NCBI GenBank assembly: GCA_012103475.1 | Contig: WLWS01000005.1 | Coordinates: forward strand, 5,001-69,000 | Source of the DNA: Gammaproteobacteria bacterium | Lineage (GTDB): Bacteria; Pseudomonadota; Gammaproteobacteria; Eutrophobiales; Eutrophobiaceae | Reading direction: 5' to 3' | DNA length: 64,000 bases | Part shown: positions 28,283 through 37,426 of the stretch, one piece after another | Layout of the letters: every line of letters starts with the position of its first letter | Numbering within the stretch: position 1 is the first letter of the stretch | The notes under the pieces: model-generated | The model's database searches: none | What the model was told of the DNA's origin: nothing | What the model saw: the letters and a program-made list of their open reading frames with translations, nothing else | Position numbers and translations under genes: made by a program

Positions 28283-28304
28283 GCTCAATACTATGGTGTC
28301 CTGA

Positions 28305-29789
28305 ATGTCAGATATAAAATTTGCTTCAACTGTCATCCTCAGTCGTGGTTCGGGACTGGAACTGGAAGTCTATCTGGCTCTCAGAGCACCTGAATTGAGG
28401 TTCTTTGGCGGTTACTGGGTATTTCCCGGTGGCAACTTGAATCGAAAAGTCGATAGTCATTCAGAATCAGACCCGCTGGAACTAGCTCTGCTTCGCTGTG
28501 TAGTCAGAGAAACTCTGGAAGAAATAAATATTCTTGGCTCTTTGCTTGGGACAAGCTTCAGTGATGAACAGAAGAATGAGTTAAAGGACCTGATCAAGAA
28601 TTCGCCGAAACAATGGCAGTCCTTTCTTGCCGACTATGATACTAGTTTAGAGAATATTAACCCGGTTCACCGGGTCACCACTCCCGAGTTTTTCCCCGTT
28701 CGTTTTGATACTCAATTTACACACGTCAACTTATTAGACAACGAGTCTCCTCAAATCGACAATTACGAACTTGTCGATGGCCGCTTCATGAAACCGATCG
28801 AAGCTGTATACGCCTGGGAGCAGGGGAAAATGGAAATCGCACCGCCAGTACTTTTTCTACTCCGCTTGTTGAGCGAACACGGTCTTGAGGTATTCAAGAA
28901 TAAAGCTAAAGATGAAGAAAGCCTGCTTAATACAGGAAAACTACACCGCATATTTTTCTCACCTGGCATATTCATGGCACCTCTACGAACACCTACTCTA
29001 CCACCTGCTACGACGACGAATACCATTATTATTGGAACAGACAGTTTATTTATTATTGACCCGGCTACGCCGGACAAAGAAGAACAGCAAAGACTGTTTG
29101 ATGAAATGGACGCTCTCATCAATCAGGGAAAAAAGTTTGAGGCAATTCTGCTGACCCACCACCACGAAGATCATGTCGGTGCAGTGAACGCGGTAAGTCA
29201 GCGTTATCAACTACCGGTCAGGGCGCACAAAGAATGTTATGCAAGAATCGAGTCTGGTTTTATAAAAGGAGAAGCACTAAAAGAAGGTGATCGTCTTGAG
29301 CTCGGTACTGCGCCAGATGGAAGTAAGGACTGGCATCTGGCCGTGATGCATACTCCCGGACACGCCGTTGATCATCTATGTTATTTAGAAAGCCGGTATC
29401 AGGCGGCCGTCGTTGGCGATATGTTATCGACGATTTCCACCATTCTCATCGATCCCCCTGAAGGTCACATGCAAACTTACCTGGATAATCTACAACGCCT
29501 TAGTGAGCAGGGCATAAAAACGCTTTATCCGGCTCATGGTCCGGCAAATCGCGATGGTGTGGCTCTCATAAAACAGTTTCTGGAACACAGGAAGCACAGA
29601 GAAAAAGCGGTCATCAATGCCCTGAATTATAAATCTCAAAGCATTGATGATTTGTTACCTAAAATATACGACGACGTGCCAAAAGCCGTTTATCCAATTG
29701 CTTCGCGTTCACTTCTCGCAGGTTTAATCAAGCTGGAAGAAGATAATATTTGCACCCAGGATAAAAATGGCTGGTGCTTAAGACAATAA
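28305..29789 (+). CDS. Nudix hydrolase fused to metallo-beta-lactamase-fold hydrolase
   Basis: A 494-residue two-domain protein. Residues 5-200 are Nudix-like, with FFGGYWVFPGG and the box core RETLEEIN (68-75); the usual Gly after REUXEE is Asn here. Residues about 230-460 are an MBL-fold hydrolase with the dimetal motif THHHEDH (284-290: H285, H287, D289, H290), HTPGHAVDH and the late PAHGP histidine. Such fusions are expected to trim a nucleotide- or CoA-type compound and hydrolyse a thioester or lactone, as in LACTB2-like proteins. The substrate is unknown. It follows the NTF2-like gene. Confidence 0.85.
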   Translation: MSDIKFASTVILSRGSGLELEVYLALRAPELRFFGGYWVFPGGNLNRKVDSHSESDPLELALLRCVVRETLEEINILGSLLGTSFSDEQKNELKDLIKNSPKQWQSFLADYDTSLENINPVHRVTTPEFFPVRFDTQFTHVNLLDNESPQIDNYELVDGRFMKPIEAVYAWEQGKMEIAPPVLFLLRLLSEHGLEVFKNKAKDEESLLNTGKLHRIFFSPGIFMAPLRTPTLPPATTTNTIIIGTDSLFIIDPATPDKEEQQRLFDEMDALINQGKKFEAILLTHHHEDHVGAVNAVSQRYQLPVRAHKECYARIESGFIKGEALKEGDRLELGTAPDGSKDWHLAVMHTPGHAVDHLCYLESRYQAAVVGDMLSTISTILIDPPEGHMQTYLDNLQRLSEQGIKTLYPAHGPANRDGVALIKQFLEHRKHREKAVINALNYKSQSIDDLLPKIYDDVPKAVYPIASRSLLAGLIKLEEDNICTQDKNGWCLRQ

Positions 29790-30101
29790 TCAGCCCATCA
29801 ATTGTTCTTCAATCTGGATAGTTGGGTCGATATTAGTAAAATTAACAATATCACCCATTATTTCATCGGCGTGCGCCGCAAGCGCTGCTTCAAATGCAGA
29901 TACATCATCAAACTTTAAACTAGCTACAGTCACATAGGTTTCAGCAGTTCCTCCTGCCCCCGAAATCCCTTTATGCACTTCACAGCCACGCAAGGCATCG
30001 CCCCAACGCTCTTTAACCAGAACCATGTGTTTGTTAATGTAGTAATCGTAATCAAAATTACCACCTTCCTGTTTTGGATACATCACGCTGACTCTTATCA
30101 T
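29790..30101 (-). CDS. EthD family protein
   Basis: A 103-residue dimeric alpha-beta barrel protein of the EthD type, often an accessory to oxygenase or decarboxylase pathways. VSVMYPKQEGGNFDYDYY and the NKHMVLVKERWGDALRG stretch with its conserved HMxL are recognisable. GGAGAAAGACATG gives a good ribosome site. It is last in a leftward group of six genes, 28 bases after the CrtI-like oxidoreductase. It starts right at the convergent Nudix-MBL stop (29789/29790). Confidence 0.85.
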   Translation of the reverse strand: MIRVSVMYPKQEGGNFDYDYYINKHMVLVKERWGDALRGCEVHKGISGAGGTAETYVTVASLKFDDVSAFEAALAAHADEIMGDIVNFTNIDPTIQIEEQLMG

Positions 30102-30129
30102 GTCTTTCTCCTTTAGTTTTATTATTAGT

Positions 30130-31704
30130 CTATAAACTTTTTGCTACAAGATAACCAGACCCCCCGCCAAGGCCCGGGCCCGGGTGTGTGGAGGCACCGA
30201 TGTGATACAAATTCTTCAAGGGTGTCTGGTGGTTTTTTAATGCACGCAAAGGTCGCCATAAAAAATACTGATCAAGAGCGCAGTCGCCGCCATAAGGATC
30301 GCCACCAACGAGATTAATGTTAATCGCCTGCAAGTCGGCTGGCGAGAGTACCTTGCGAGACAGAATCGTCTCTTTCAAATTCGGAATGTGTTCAGCAATT
30401 CGATCAATAATGCGATCCGCATAAGCTTCGCGCACAGCTTCAGTCCAGCTACCATCTTCTGGCACCTCGATCTCACCTGCGGAGTCACCTTCAATATGTG
30501 AGGGTAGTTCCTGCAGTTGTATCCACAACAAGCCCTTACCTTCCGGTACCCGACTCGGGTCAAGCGCAGCCGGCTGACCTACTACGATAGTCGCGGTTTC
30601 CGGCAAGAGACCTCGATCCGCTTCATTCATGGCCTTTGAGACAGCATCTAGTCCCGGGGTTAGATGAGTAATGGCAACATTCATTAAATCTTCATTTGTC
30701 CATGCCGGTGCTTCACTCAGCGCAAGATGAATCTGCATGTCCGCATGGCCATGTCGAAAATTATGAGTTTGTTTGGCGACCACCGCAGGAACATCTTCCG
30801 GCTGCAGTAATCGTTCATACAACTGGCCTGGCGTCATACTGCATATCACGCTTTTGGCGGCACGATATTCTTGTCCATCGACAGTAGACACGCCTACGGC
30901 CTGACCGTTTTCAGTGAGCACCTTTTCAACATCGGCATTCACTTTAACTTCACCACCGTATGAGCAAATAAGTTTTTCAAAGGCTTCAACCAGTTTAAAG
31001 CTTCCACCTTTGACAACCGGACAGCCAACCATTTCAACAGTAAAGGCAATCACTCTGGCCATCTGTCCCGAGGTGGGTGAATCCGGTCCGATGCCTGTGT
31101 GTGCAGGCCAGGTGGCCAGACAGGCTGCAGCTTCTTCAGAATCAAAGGTTCTGTTCAGCCAGGTTCGGGCATTTTCCAGGCAATAAGCGAAATAGCCACT
31201 TAAAAACAGCGGCCCACGTTTAAACAAAGTTCTTAAAAATAATTTTAAAGTGGCAAAGGTCCAGAGCTCTGAACCAAGCAAAGTAAAGGTCAGGTCGAGC
31301 GATTGCTCCAGTTCCTGCATGGATTGCAGATAGCGATCACCATCTCCTGTTGCCAGCTGGTTCAAATTTTTTACGTTCTCTTCACGTGACATTTTCAGAA
31401 TACAACTACGACCATCCGGTAACACAGCCGCTGTAGGACTATCTGTATTGCAATATTCCAGACCATACTTTTCCAGTTCGTCTTTTAATTCTGCGTAGCC
31501 CGGTGAGGTCACAAAAAGCGGATGCCAGTTCGAGAGTACATCGTGAATGAACCCTGGCTCTGTAAGCTCCTCTGTTCGTATACATCCTCCCGGACGATCA
31601 TTACGCTCCAGCAGAAGCACTTTGTCGCCTTTCTTCGACAATAGCGCAGCACAGACCAGTGAATTAATTCCAGCACCGACGATAATATGGTCGTAATTTT
31701 CCAT
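30130..31704 (-). CDS. CrtI/phytoene-desaturase-like FAD oxidoreductase
   Basis: A 524-residue flavoprotein. Residues 1-45 have the dinucleotide motif DHIIVGAGINSLVCAALL and the LLLERNDRPGGC segment. The C-terminus has the family motif GASTHPGPGLGGGSGYL. I start it at ATG 31704 (MENYDHIIVGAGIN); a longer open frame to 31752 adds residues not expected before a Rossmann motif. No other carotenoid gene is nearby, so this is more likely one of the many CrtI-like oxidoreductases acting on other substrates, here in a group with a UbiD-type decarboxylase. Confidence 0.85.
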   Translation of the reverse strand: MENYDHIIVGAGINSLVCAALLSKKGDKVLLLERNDRPGGCIRTEELTEPGFIHDVLSNWHPLFVTSPGYAELKDELEKYGLEYCNTDSPTAAVLPDGRSCILKMSREENVKNLNQLATGDGDRYLQSMQELEQSLDLTFTLLGSELWTFATLKLFLRTLFKRGPLFLSGYFAYCLENARTWLNRTFDSEEAAACLATWPAHTGIGPDSPTSGQMARVIAFTVEMVGCPVVKGGSFKLVEAFEKLICSYGGEVKVNADVEKVLTENGQAVGVSTVDGQEYRAAKSVICSMTPGQLYERLLQPEDVPAVVAKQTHNFRHGHADMQIHLALSEAPAWTNEDLMNVAITHLTPGLDAVSKAMNEADRGLLPETATIVVGQPAALDPSRVPEGKGLLWIQLQELPSHIEGDSAGEIEVPEDGSWTEAVREAYADRIIDRIAEHIPNLKETILSRKVLSPADLQAININLVGGDPYGGDCALDQYFLWRPLRALKNHQTPLKNLYHIGASTHPGPGLGGGSGYLVAKSL

Positions 31705-31775
31705 AATCAGTAATATTATATAGAAGTGGGAGCCGCTGAATCTTACTACCAAACGCGAACTAATTGTATTCCGGC

Positions 31776-33197
31776 TTATAAAAAATCTTTAAGTCTTATA
31801 CTGCCTTCACCACGAGCTTTAAGTCTCTCAAATTTCACTCTGTCTTCAGGCTGACTAAGAGGCGGACGCGTTGCATCAATACCAAGACGTGATCCGCTAC
31901 GTAAAATAGTATCTTCCAATCCTTTGATCGGCGTGCCGATAGGTTCCAGATTAAATGATCTGACGTTTTCAACTGTCATAATATCCACGGCGGGATCCAC
32001 GCGTATTGACATAGCATAGATGACATCATTCATGTCATAGATATCGACATCTTCATCCACGGCGATAGTCAGACGAGGAAAATAAGGTAAGGCCATACCG
32101 TTCAGCAGAGCTTCTCTCACTTCTTCTTTTACCTGTGCTGTCATCTGTATGACCGCGCAATTGAGCGCAGAATGTAGAGGCACTGCCACGTTATGGACGT
32201 GCAGACCTTTACTTCTTAGTACATTAAGAAGCATCGGTGCTGTAATAAATTCGCAGATTGCGTGATGATCAGTAAATCGTGTAGGTTGAATATGCCGGTA
32301 GATCGGATCTGAGCGCATGGTAATTGCGCTAATATCAAAATAAGGTTCTTGCGAAATAAAAGGTGAATGCGTGTCAGTGTGCGCTGAGGTGTGTACATAT
32401 CTGCCGCGCTCAGAGCTGATAGTGCCTTCAATAACAATTTCAGCATTCGCCGGTACCTGCAAATCCACCGTTTCGCAATTAATCAATGGTACCGTTTCAT
32501 TCAGAAGTGAAGCCGCAATCTGTAATTCCCCGAAGCCCGGGTGAGGTCCCGTGTAGGCGGCTGCCAATTCATATGCCGGGTGACAGCCTATGACCAGAGC
32601 AAGTGGAGTAGTCTCGCCACGCTCCTCGTTGATACGAATGTTTTCCCAGGTATGTGGCGAAAACACCAGACAATGAGCGCGCCTGGGCCCATCGACCTTG
32701 GCCATTGTATAAAAGCAATTTTGTACACCACTGTCCGGGTTTTTCGTAATCCCAATAGAACCACTGATGACCGACTCGGCAAAATCATCCGGTGTCAGAT
32801 TAAGATGAGGAACATGAATTCCTTCGGCAGGTATTGGTACTGGTAAACGTGTCAGGTCTAGGTCATCATCAAGCCATATTTTTTCTTTCACCGGACTCTC
32901 ATCAATCAGACTGGTTAGACCCGGGCCACGTCCACTCATCACTGCGTAATGCGCAATTACCTCATCCTCATCGCAGCCCAGCGCAATACTCTGATGCAGG
33001 CGATCTCGTAAAATACAATCCAGCAAACGAAAATCCTCGTACCCGGTCAGGTTTTCGAAAATTATTGGTTTATCCGCTTCTGAGCATAAAGCCGGTATTT
33101 CATTTCTTACATCAACTGCTTTAGTCACAGTTAAGAGCTCAGACCTATCTTCAACTTCGCTTAGAAAACTACGCAAATCTTTTCTACTGAGATTCAA
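31776..33197 (-). CDS. UbiD-family (prenylated-FMN) decarboxylase
   Basis: A 473-residue member of the UbiD family, which reversibly decarboxylates aromatic or alpha,beta-unsaturated acids with prenylated FMN. GSIGITKNPDSGVQNCFYTM, the IRINEERGETTPLALVIGCHP region and EIVIEGTISSERG are family hallmarks holding the Arg/Glu catalytic set. No UbiX (prFMN synthase) is in the window. It overlaps the flavin oxidase gene upstream by 4 bases (ATGA-type), so the two are coupled. The substrate is unknown; ubiquinone synthesis is unlikely given the catabolic neighbours. Confidence 0.88.
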   Translation of the reverse strand: MNLSRKDLRSFLSEVEDRSELLTVTKAVDVRNEIPALCSEADKPIIFENLTGYEDFRLLDCILRDRLHQSIALGCDEDEVIAHYAVMSGRGPGLTSLIDESPVKEKIWLDDDLDLTRLPVPIPAEGIHVPHLNLTPDDFAESVISGSIGITKNPDSGVQNCFYTMAKVDGPRRAHCLVFSPHTWENIRINEERGETTPLALVIGCHPAYELAAAYTGPHPGFGELQIAASLLNETVPLINCETVDLQVPANAEIVIEGTISSERGRYVHTSAHTDTHSPFISQEPYFDISAITMRSDPIYRHIQPTRFTDHHAICEFITAPMLLNVLRSKGLHVHNVAVPLHSALNCAVIQMTAQVKEEVREALLNGMALPYFPRLTIAVDEDVDIYDMNDVIYAMSIRVDPAVDIMTVENVRSFNLEPIGTPIKGLEDTILRSGSRLGIDATRPPLSQPEDRVKFERLKARGEGSIRLKDFL

Positions 33198-34609
33198 TTC
33201 AATTCACTCCTGATATTCCATGATATTGTCGGGACAACGTTCTGATTCATATGAAACAGATTATTCGGATCGTATTCATTTTTAATCTCAACCAGACGCT
33301 GATAATTATTACCATAGGACGCCTTAACAAGATCTTCGCCTTCCTCACCAAAACCGGGGTGATTCAAATACACACCGCCGGTTGATGAATGAATTTTCAT
33401 ATTGCCCCAGAAATCACGGGTCCAGGCAATATTCTTTTCATTCTCCTCAGAATCATTCCAGGTTGCGTTGATTTCCAGAAGGTATGGTATGGATCGATCA
33501 CCGTATGCTGTAGCTTCGGCTGCGACGCGACTGTACGCGCCTTTCATAGCCTGAATGATTATCAACGATTTTGGTGGTCTGGAACCGGCATTCGCCACAA
33601 TATCATCAATGACCTGATCATCAATGGTATCCAGCTCAAGTGACTTCCAATAATAAAGAAGATCGTGCATGGTAACGAAGGGATCAAAAGTTTGCTGTAG
33701 TTCTGTATAAGTTAATACTCCACTCATGTCGATTAAGGGAGTGCCCAATTCCCGCAGAGGCTGAAGAACTTTTTCGCCCTCTTCCACCTCGTCAGAATAG
33801 ACACCAAAAACGACAACGACCGGTTGGCCGCGTAAGGCTTCAGGAAAATCTTCAACATCAGGTATGCACCACAAAATAGCCAGAGTGGTTACCTCATCAG
33901 GTAAAGTCGGCAGTAGCTCTCGCCATTTCTGTATGACGCTTTTTGCCTCCTCCGCCGGATACATGGTCGCCGCTCGCATTATTTGAGGGCCAACTTTATG
34001 CAACTGAAACAGAAATCCTGTCGCCACGCCAAAATTACCACCACCGCCCTGCAGAGCCCAGAATAAATCTGCATGTTGAGTTTTACTGGCCTTGAGGACT
34101 CGTCCATCAGCAGTGACAAGTTCTACTTCAAGTAAATTATCTACAGTAAGTCCGTATTTTCCTGAAAGCCAGCCAGTCCCACCACCGAGGGTCAAACCCG
34201 CGACCCCGGTATGTGAGACCACACCAGCCGGTGCTGCAAGCCCATGCAATTGTGTTTCCCGATCGACATCACCAAGTTTGGCCCCACCCTGGACCCATGC
34301 AGTTTGCGCCTGCGTATCAACACGCACACCTCGCATCAATGACAAATCAATCATCAGGCCATCCTCGCAGACGGCATTACCGGCGACATTATGACCCCCG
34401 CCACGTATGGCAATATCGAGATTGTTGTCCCTACCGAAATTGACCGCGGCAACCACATCCGCAACTCCCAGACAACGCACAATAAGTAAAGGTTTCTTGT
34501 CTATCATGCCATTCCAAAGTCGCCGGGTGGCATCATACTCATCGTCACGCTGACACAATAGCTGCCCGCGGATTTGTGCTTTCAGTTCCTGAATTTTCTG
34601 CTCAATCAT
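33194..34609 (-). CDS. BBE-type FAD-linked oxidase
   Basis: A 471-residue flavoprotein of the berberine-bridge/6-hydroxynicotine oxidase group. The PP-loop RGGGHNVAGNAVCEDGLMID carries the histidine that usually binds FAD covalently. GVAGLTLGGGTGWLSGKYGL follows. The C-terminal BBE motif appears as YLNHPGFGEEGED...YGNNYQRLVEIKNEYDPNNLF (in two pieces). The second cysteinyl attachment typical of plant BBE is not evident, so a single covalent bond is expected. It overlaps the UbiD-type gene by 4 bases. The group oxidises amines or sugars. Confidence 0.88.
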   Translation of the reverse strand: MIEQKIQELKAQIRGQLLCQRDDEYDATRRLWNGMIDKKPLLIVRCLGVADVVAAVNFGRDNNLDIAIRGGGHNVAGNAVCEDGLMIDLSLMRGVRVDTQAQTAWVQGGAKLGDVDRETQLHGLAAPAGVVSHTGVAGLTLGGGTGWLSGKYGLTVDNLLEVELVTADGRVLKASKTQHADLFWALQGGGGNFGVATGFLFQLHKVGPQIMRAATMYPAEEAKSVIQKWRELLPTLPDEVTTLAILWCIPDVEDFPEALRGQPVVVVFGVYSDEVEEGEKVLQPLRELGTPLIDMSGVLTYTELQQTFDPFVTMHDLLYYWKSLELDTIDDQVIDDIVANAGSRPPKSLIIIQAMKGAYSRVAAEATAYGDRSIPYLLEINATWNDSEENEKNIAWTRDFWGNMKIHSSTGGVYLNHPGFGEEGEDLVKASYGNNYQRLVEIKNEYDPNNLFHMNQNVVPTISWNIRSELN

Positions 34610-34715
34610 TATTTCGGCCTGTAGGTCGATGAAGGGACATAAGCAGGTTTGATTATTTTTCAGAGCAGGTCAAGTCTGTCTGAGGTGAAGAGGAATCAGC
34701 GCAGCCTGATAGACC

Positions 34716-35384
34716 TCAGCCGAAGTCGGTAGGCATGCCAGTGATTTTAATTCCGGAGTGAATCTTGTAGGTTTTATTTATATGGATCAAGGCACTGGTC
34801 AGTGCTTCTGACGCCGCCGAGTTAGCCAGTTTTCCCGCGTTGACTGGGCGACAGCCGGTATCTTCCACCAGACCTTTAATTGCCCTGCGATCGGCTATAT
34901 CTTCACCTGTGACGAGAATATCGCATTCGAAATCTTCGTCTTTCTCCAGTAAGTCGGCGGCAGCGTTGTGAAAGGCTGCAACCACTCGAGCGCTTTCACC
35001 AACTATATTCTGTGTGATTTCAGCAGCGCTACCCTCTTCCGGTAATTGCGCCACAGCAACTCTCGGAGGTCTGAGAGGTACAGTCGTATCTATCAGAATT
35101 TGCCCGGATAGCATGGGTTTAATCGTCTCAAGTACAGCGGAGTGAGCGGCAAAAGGAACGGTAAGTACGACAAATTCAGCTGCTTTCGTCGCAGTCGAAT
35201 TGTCCGCCGCCTTCACTACCTCTTTTCCCAGCCGTATGTTCAGATCGTCAGCCGCTGCCTGTGCTCGTTCTTTAGTGCGAGAACCAATGGTGACATCGTA
35301 ACCGGCTCGGGCCCAGCGCCAGGCCAATGCATGTCCGAGGTTGCCGGTACCACCCAGTACGGCAATTTTTGCTTTTGTGCTCAT
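34716..35384 (-). CDS. NADPH:F420 reductase-like oxidoreductase
   Basis: A 222-residue Rossmann protein starting at ATG 35384 (MSTKAKIAVLGGTGNLGHAL) with GAAGAAGAG before it. The motif VLGGTGNLGHALAWRWARAG, then VTIGSRTKERA, and the DILVTGEDIADR and DTGCRPVNAG segments match the F420-dependent NADP oxidoreductase (NpdG) family. Whether this organism makes F420 cannot be seen here. Some proteobacterial members may use another partner. It is in line with the BBE oxidase (106-base gap) and the nitrilase. Confidence 0.8.
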   Translation of the reverse strand: MSTKAKIAVLGGTGNLGHALAWRWARAGYDVTIGSRTKERAQAAADDLNIRLGKEVVKAADNSTATKAAEFVVLTVPFAAHSAVLETIKPMLSGQILIDTTVPLRPPRVAVAQLPEEGSAAEITQNIVGESARVVAAFHNAAADLLEKDEDFECDILVTGEDIADRRAIKGLVEDTGCRPVNAGKLANSAASEALTSALIHINKTYKIHSGIKITGMPTDFG

Positions 35385-35504
35385 ATTCTCTTCTTCCAGA
35401 CGAATGTTGAAAAAAGAGATTAGCACCGCCGGATTTATCTGGCTTGTTTAGCAAAGCCTAATAACTTGACTGCCAGTGACCAGTGGTACTTAGAGCTCAG
35501 GAAT

Positions 35505-36698
35505 TTATTCCTCGTCCCATTCTGCCCACATTTGTTTTAATTCGTCCCATGAAGGCTCTACCTCACCGCCTGGTTGAAAACGACAGCCTTCATGTTCGTA
35601 GAAAGGTTTGGTCCAGGTGCCGCGATCAACCAGTGTTTGAATATTGCCGCGATAAATCTCGTCAACTTCTTCATGGTGCTTAGGGTCTTCATTCATCCAG
35701 AGGTTCTTAGGATGAATTGGTTTCTCGTACATACGCTTGAATAATTCAGTACGTAGATCCTTCAGCCAGTTACTGTTCAGATTCATCGAACGAAACTGAC
35801 GTAAAGCTTCAATATCTATCGTGGCACAAACCATGGTGTTATTAGTCGAAGCCGAATAAGACATAATCTCACCGCGATAATCGACGATATGCGCATTACC
35901 TCCGGCAATGTCCACAGGATGTTTTGAGCTGGCAGACAAACGAACCGGCCCCGCATTGGGGCATAGCATATAAACTGAATTAAACTCGGCATGCCCGCGA
36001 TTCTGAACCATCCATGAACCGCCACCCGGGTAACTGGAACCGGTCATCGGCATTGCTTCGCTGGGACGATAAACTACTTCGGCGCCATTAAAGGCAAGAG
36101 CACGGACTGCTTCGGGATATTCACCATCGCTGCAACAGATCGTACCAATATTTCCTATGTCATCAGTTTTTAATACCGGATAGAAGGCATCGATATCGTC
36201 ACCGAATAGCTCCACCCAGCGATCATAAATATCGTGCGGCATGCAGGAACGCTCACGGCACCAGATATGGTTCTTTGCAGCTTTATGTATTACTTCACCC
36301 TTAGGATCGATGACGAACAAAGTATTAAAAAAACGATTATCCATCACTTCCGGCCAGCGTGCCTTACATTGAACAATAATATAAGTGCTGTATAACTTCG
36401 CCAGTCGCCCAAGCCATTCCGTTTCCGTCCCGGGTATGTCAATGAACAGTTCTTTCGCTGCCAGCGTGTGTGGTAAATCGAATATTTCATCCGTGAAACC
36501 GGTTAAGGCGCCTTCAGCGAGAGCAATGATTTTTACCGGCATATTAATATTGGTCATGGAAATGGAAGCGTGGATAGCTTCCTCAATATTTTCCAGATTG
36601 TGGCGTATGTGCTTGCGACTGGCGATACCGGTGATCGCCGTAGACAAGCCGATTGCCATATAAGGCGCAACAGGTTTATTTTGACCAGATTGACTCAT
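35505..36698 (-). CDS. Nitrilase-superfamily amidase
   Basis: A 397-residue carbon-nitrogen hydrolase of the formamidase/aliphatic amidase type. The Glu-Lys-Cys triad is visible: E62 (LAEGALTG), a lysine at K139 or K142 (HKAAKNHIW) and C189 (GTICCSDGEYPE). The C-terminal 60 residues (HPKNLWMNEDPKH onward) extend beyond the core fold, as in larger amidases. It would release ammonia from an amide. GAGGAA precedes the ATG at 36698. It heads the leftward group 36.7-29.8 kb and diverges from the DUF1989 gene. Confidence 0.85.
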   Translation of the reverse strand: MSQSGQNKPVAPYMAIGLSTAITGIASRKHIRHNLENIEEAIHASISMTNINMPVKIIALAEGALTGFTDEIFDLPHTLAAKELFIDIPGTETEWLGRLAKLYSTYIIVQCKARWPEVMDNRFFNTLFVIDPKGEVIHKAAKNHIWCRERSCMPHDIYDRWVELFGDDIDAFYPVLKTDDIGNIGTICCSDGEYPEAVRALAFNGAEVVYRPSEAMPMTGSSYPGGGSWMVQNRGHAEFNSVYMLCPNAGPVRLSASSKHPVDIAGGNAHIVDYRGEIMSYSASTNNTMVCATIDIEALRQFRSMNLNSNWLKDLRTELFKRMYEKPIHPKNLWMNEDPKHHEEVDEIYRGNIQTLVDRGTWTKPFYEHEGCRFQPGGEVEPSWDELKQMWAEWDEE

Positions 36699-36801
36699 AA
36701 ATTATTCCTCGGTTCTACACGGTAAATGTTTTATCCTGCCCTGCAGTGTTTCGAATCTAATAAGTACCTTCTAAAGTGTATAACAGAATGAGGCTGACAT
36801 C

Positions 36802-37407
36802 ATGAGCAATACCACTATCGATATTCCCGGTTACGAAGGTCGTGCGGTAAATATTAAACAGGGTCAGACCTTCCGGGTGATCGATGTTGAAGGCTGTCAA
36901 ATTGCTGATATGTTTGTCATTTCCAGTGACGATAACAGTGAATATTTCAGCCCTGCCTTAACCAAACAGGTAATCTTTCGCACTGTCGCGAAACCGGGCG
37001 ATCACATTTACAGTAATCGACGCCGACCGATGCTGACTTTCCAGAACGATACCTCTCCCGGCCCTCACGACATGTCTTTTGCCCCCTGCGACCCGGGTTT
37101 TTATCTCGACCTTGGCGCCGATGAAAGCCATCCCAATTGTCTTAATAATTTTCAGCAAGCGCTGGGTAGCCTGGGCCTGAGCATCGATCCAGCGCCGGAT
37201 CCCTTTAATTTATTTCAAAACACCGCGCCCAAAGCCAATGGCGACTTTGATGTCGGTGTAACGCTGAGTCAGGCTGGCGACTATGTGGAATTCAAAACCG
37301 AGATGGATGTCATTGTTGTGGTCAGTGCCTGTTCGGTCGATCTGGAGGTGGATGGTGTACAGGCACTGGGTGGTAAGTCGACCCCGCTACAAATACAGAT
37401 ACTCTGA
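36802..37407 (+). CDS. DUF1989 (urea carboxylase-associated) family protein
   Basis: A 201-residue protein of the family found beside urea or carboxyguanidine catabolic genes. Recognisable segments are DIPGYEGRAVNIKQGQTFRVI, GCQIADMFV and the SNRRRPMLTFQNDTS motif. FAPCDPGFY and the SHPNCLNNF cysteine/histidine region are also present. The catalytic role is unsettled. GAGG lies 9 bases before the ATG at 36802. A transporter and a ureohydrolase follow on the same strand, which fits guanidino- or urea-type nitrogen use. Confidence 0.85.
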   Translation: MSNTTIDIPGYEGRAVNIKQGQTFRVIDVEGCQIADMFVISSDDNSEYFSPALTKQVIFRTVAKPGDHIYSNRRRPMLTFQNDTSPGPHDMSFAPCDPGFYLDLGADESHPNCLNNFQQALGSLGLSIDPAPDPFNLFQNTAPKANGDFDVGVTLSQAGDYVEFKTEMDVIVVVSACSVDLEVDGVQALGGKSTPLQIQIL

Positions 37408-37426
37408 AATCATTTTGATCACAGTC

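Noticed and set aside
30130-31704. Carotenoid biosynthesis locus
   Set aside because: The CrtI-like gene is alone: no crtB, crtY or crtE neighbours. Its partners are a decarboxylase and oxidases.
31776-33197. ubiD of ubiquinone synthesis
   Set aside because: It is coupled by a 4-base overlap to a BBE oxidase in a catabolic group, with no ubi genes nearby. Family membership is kept, pathway not.
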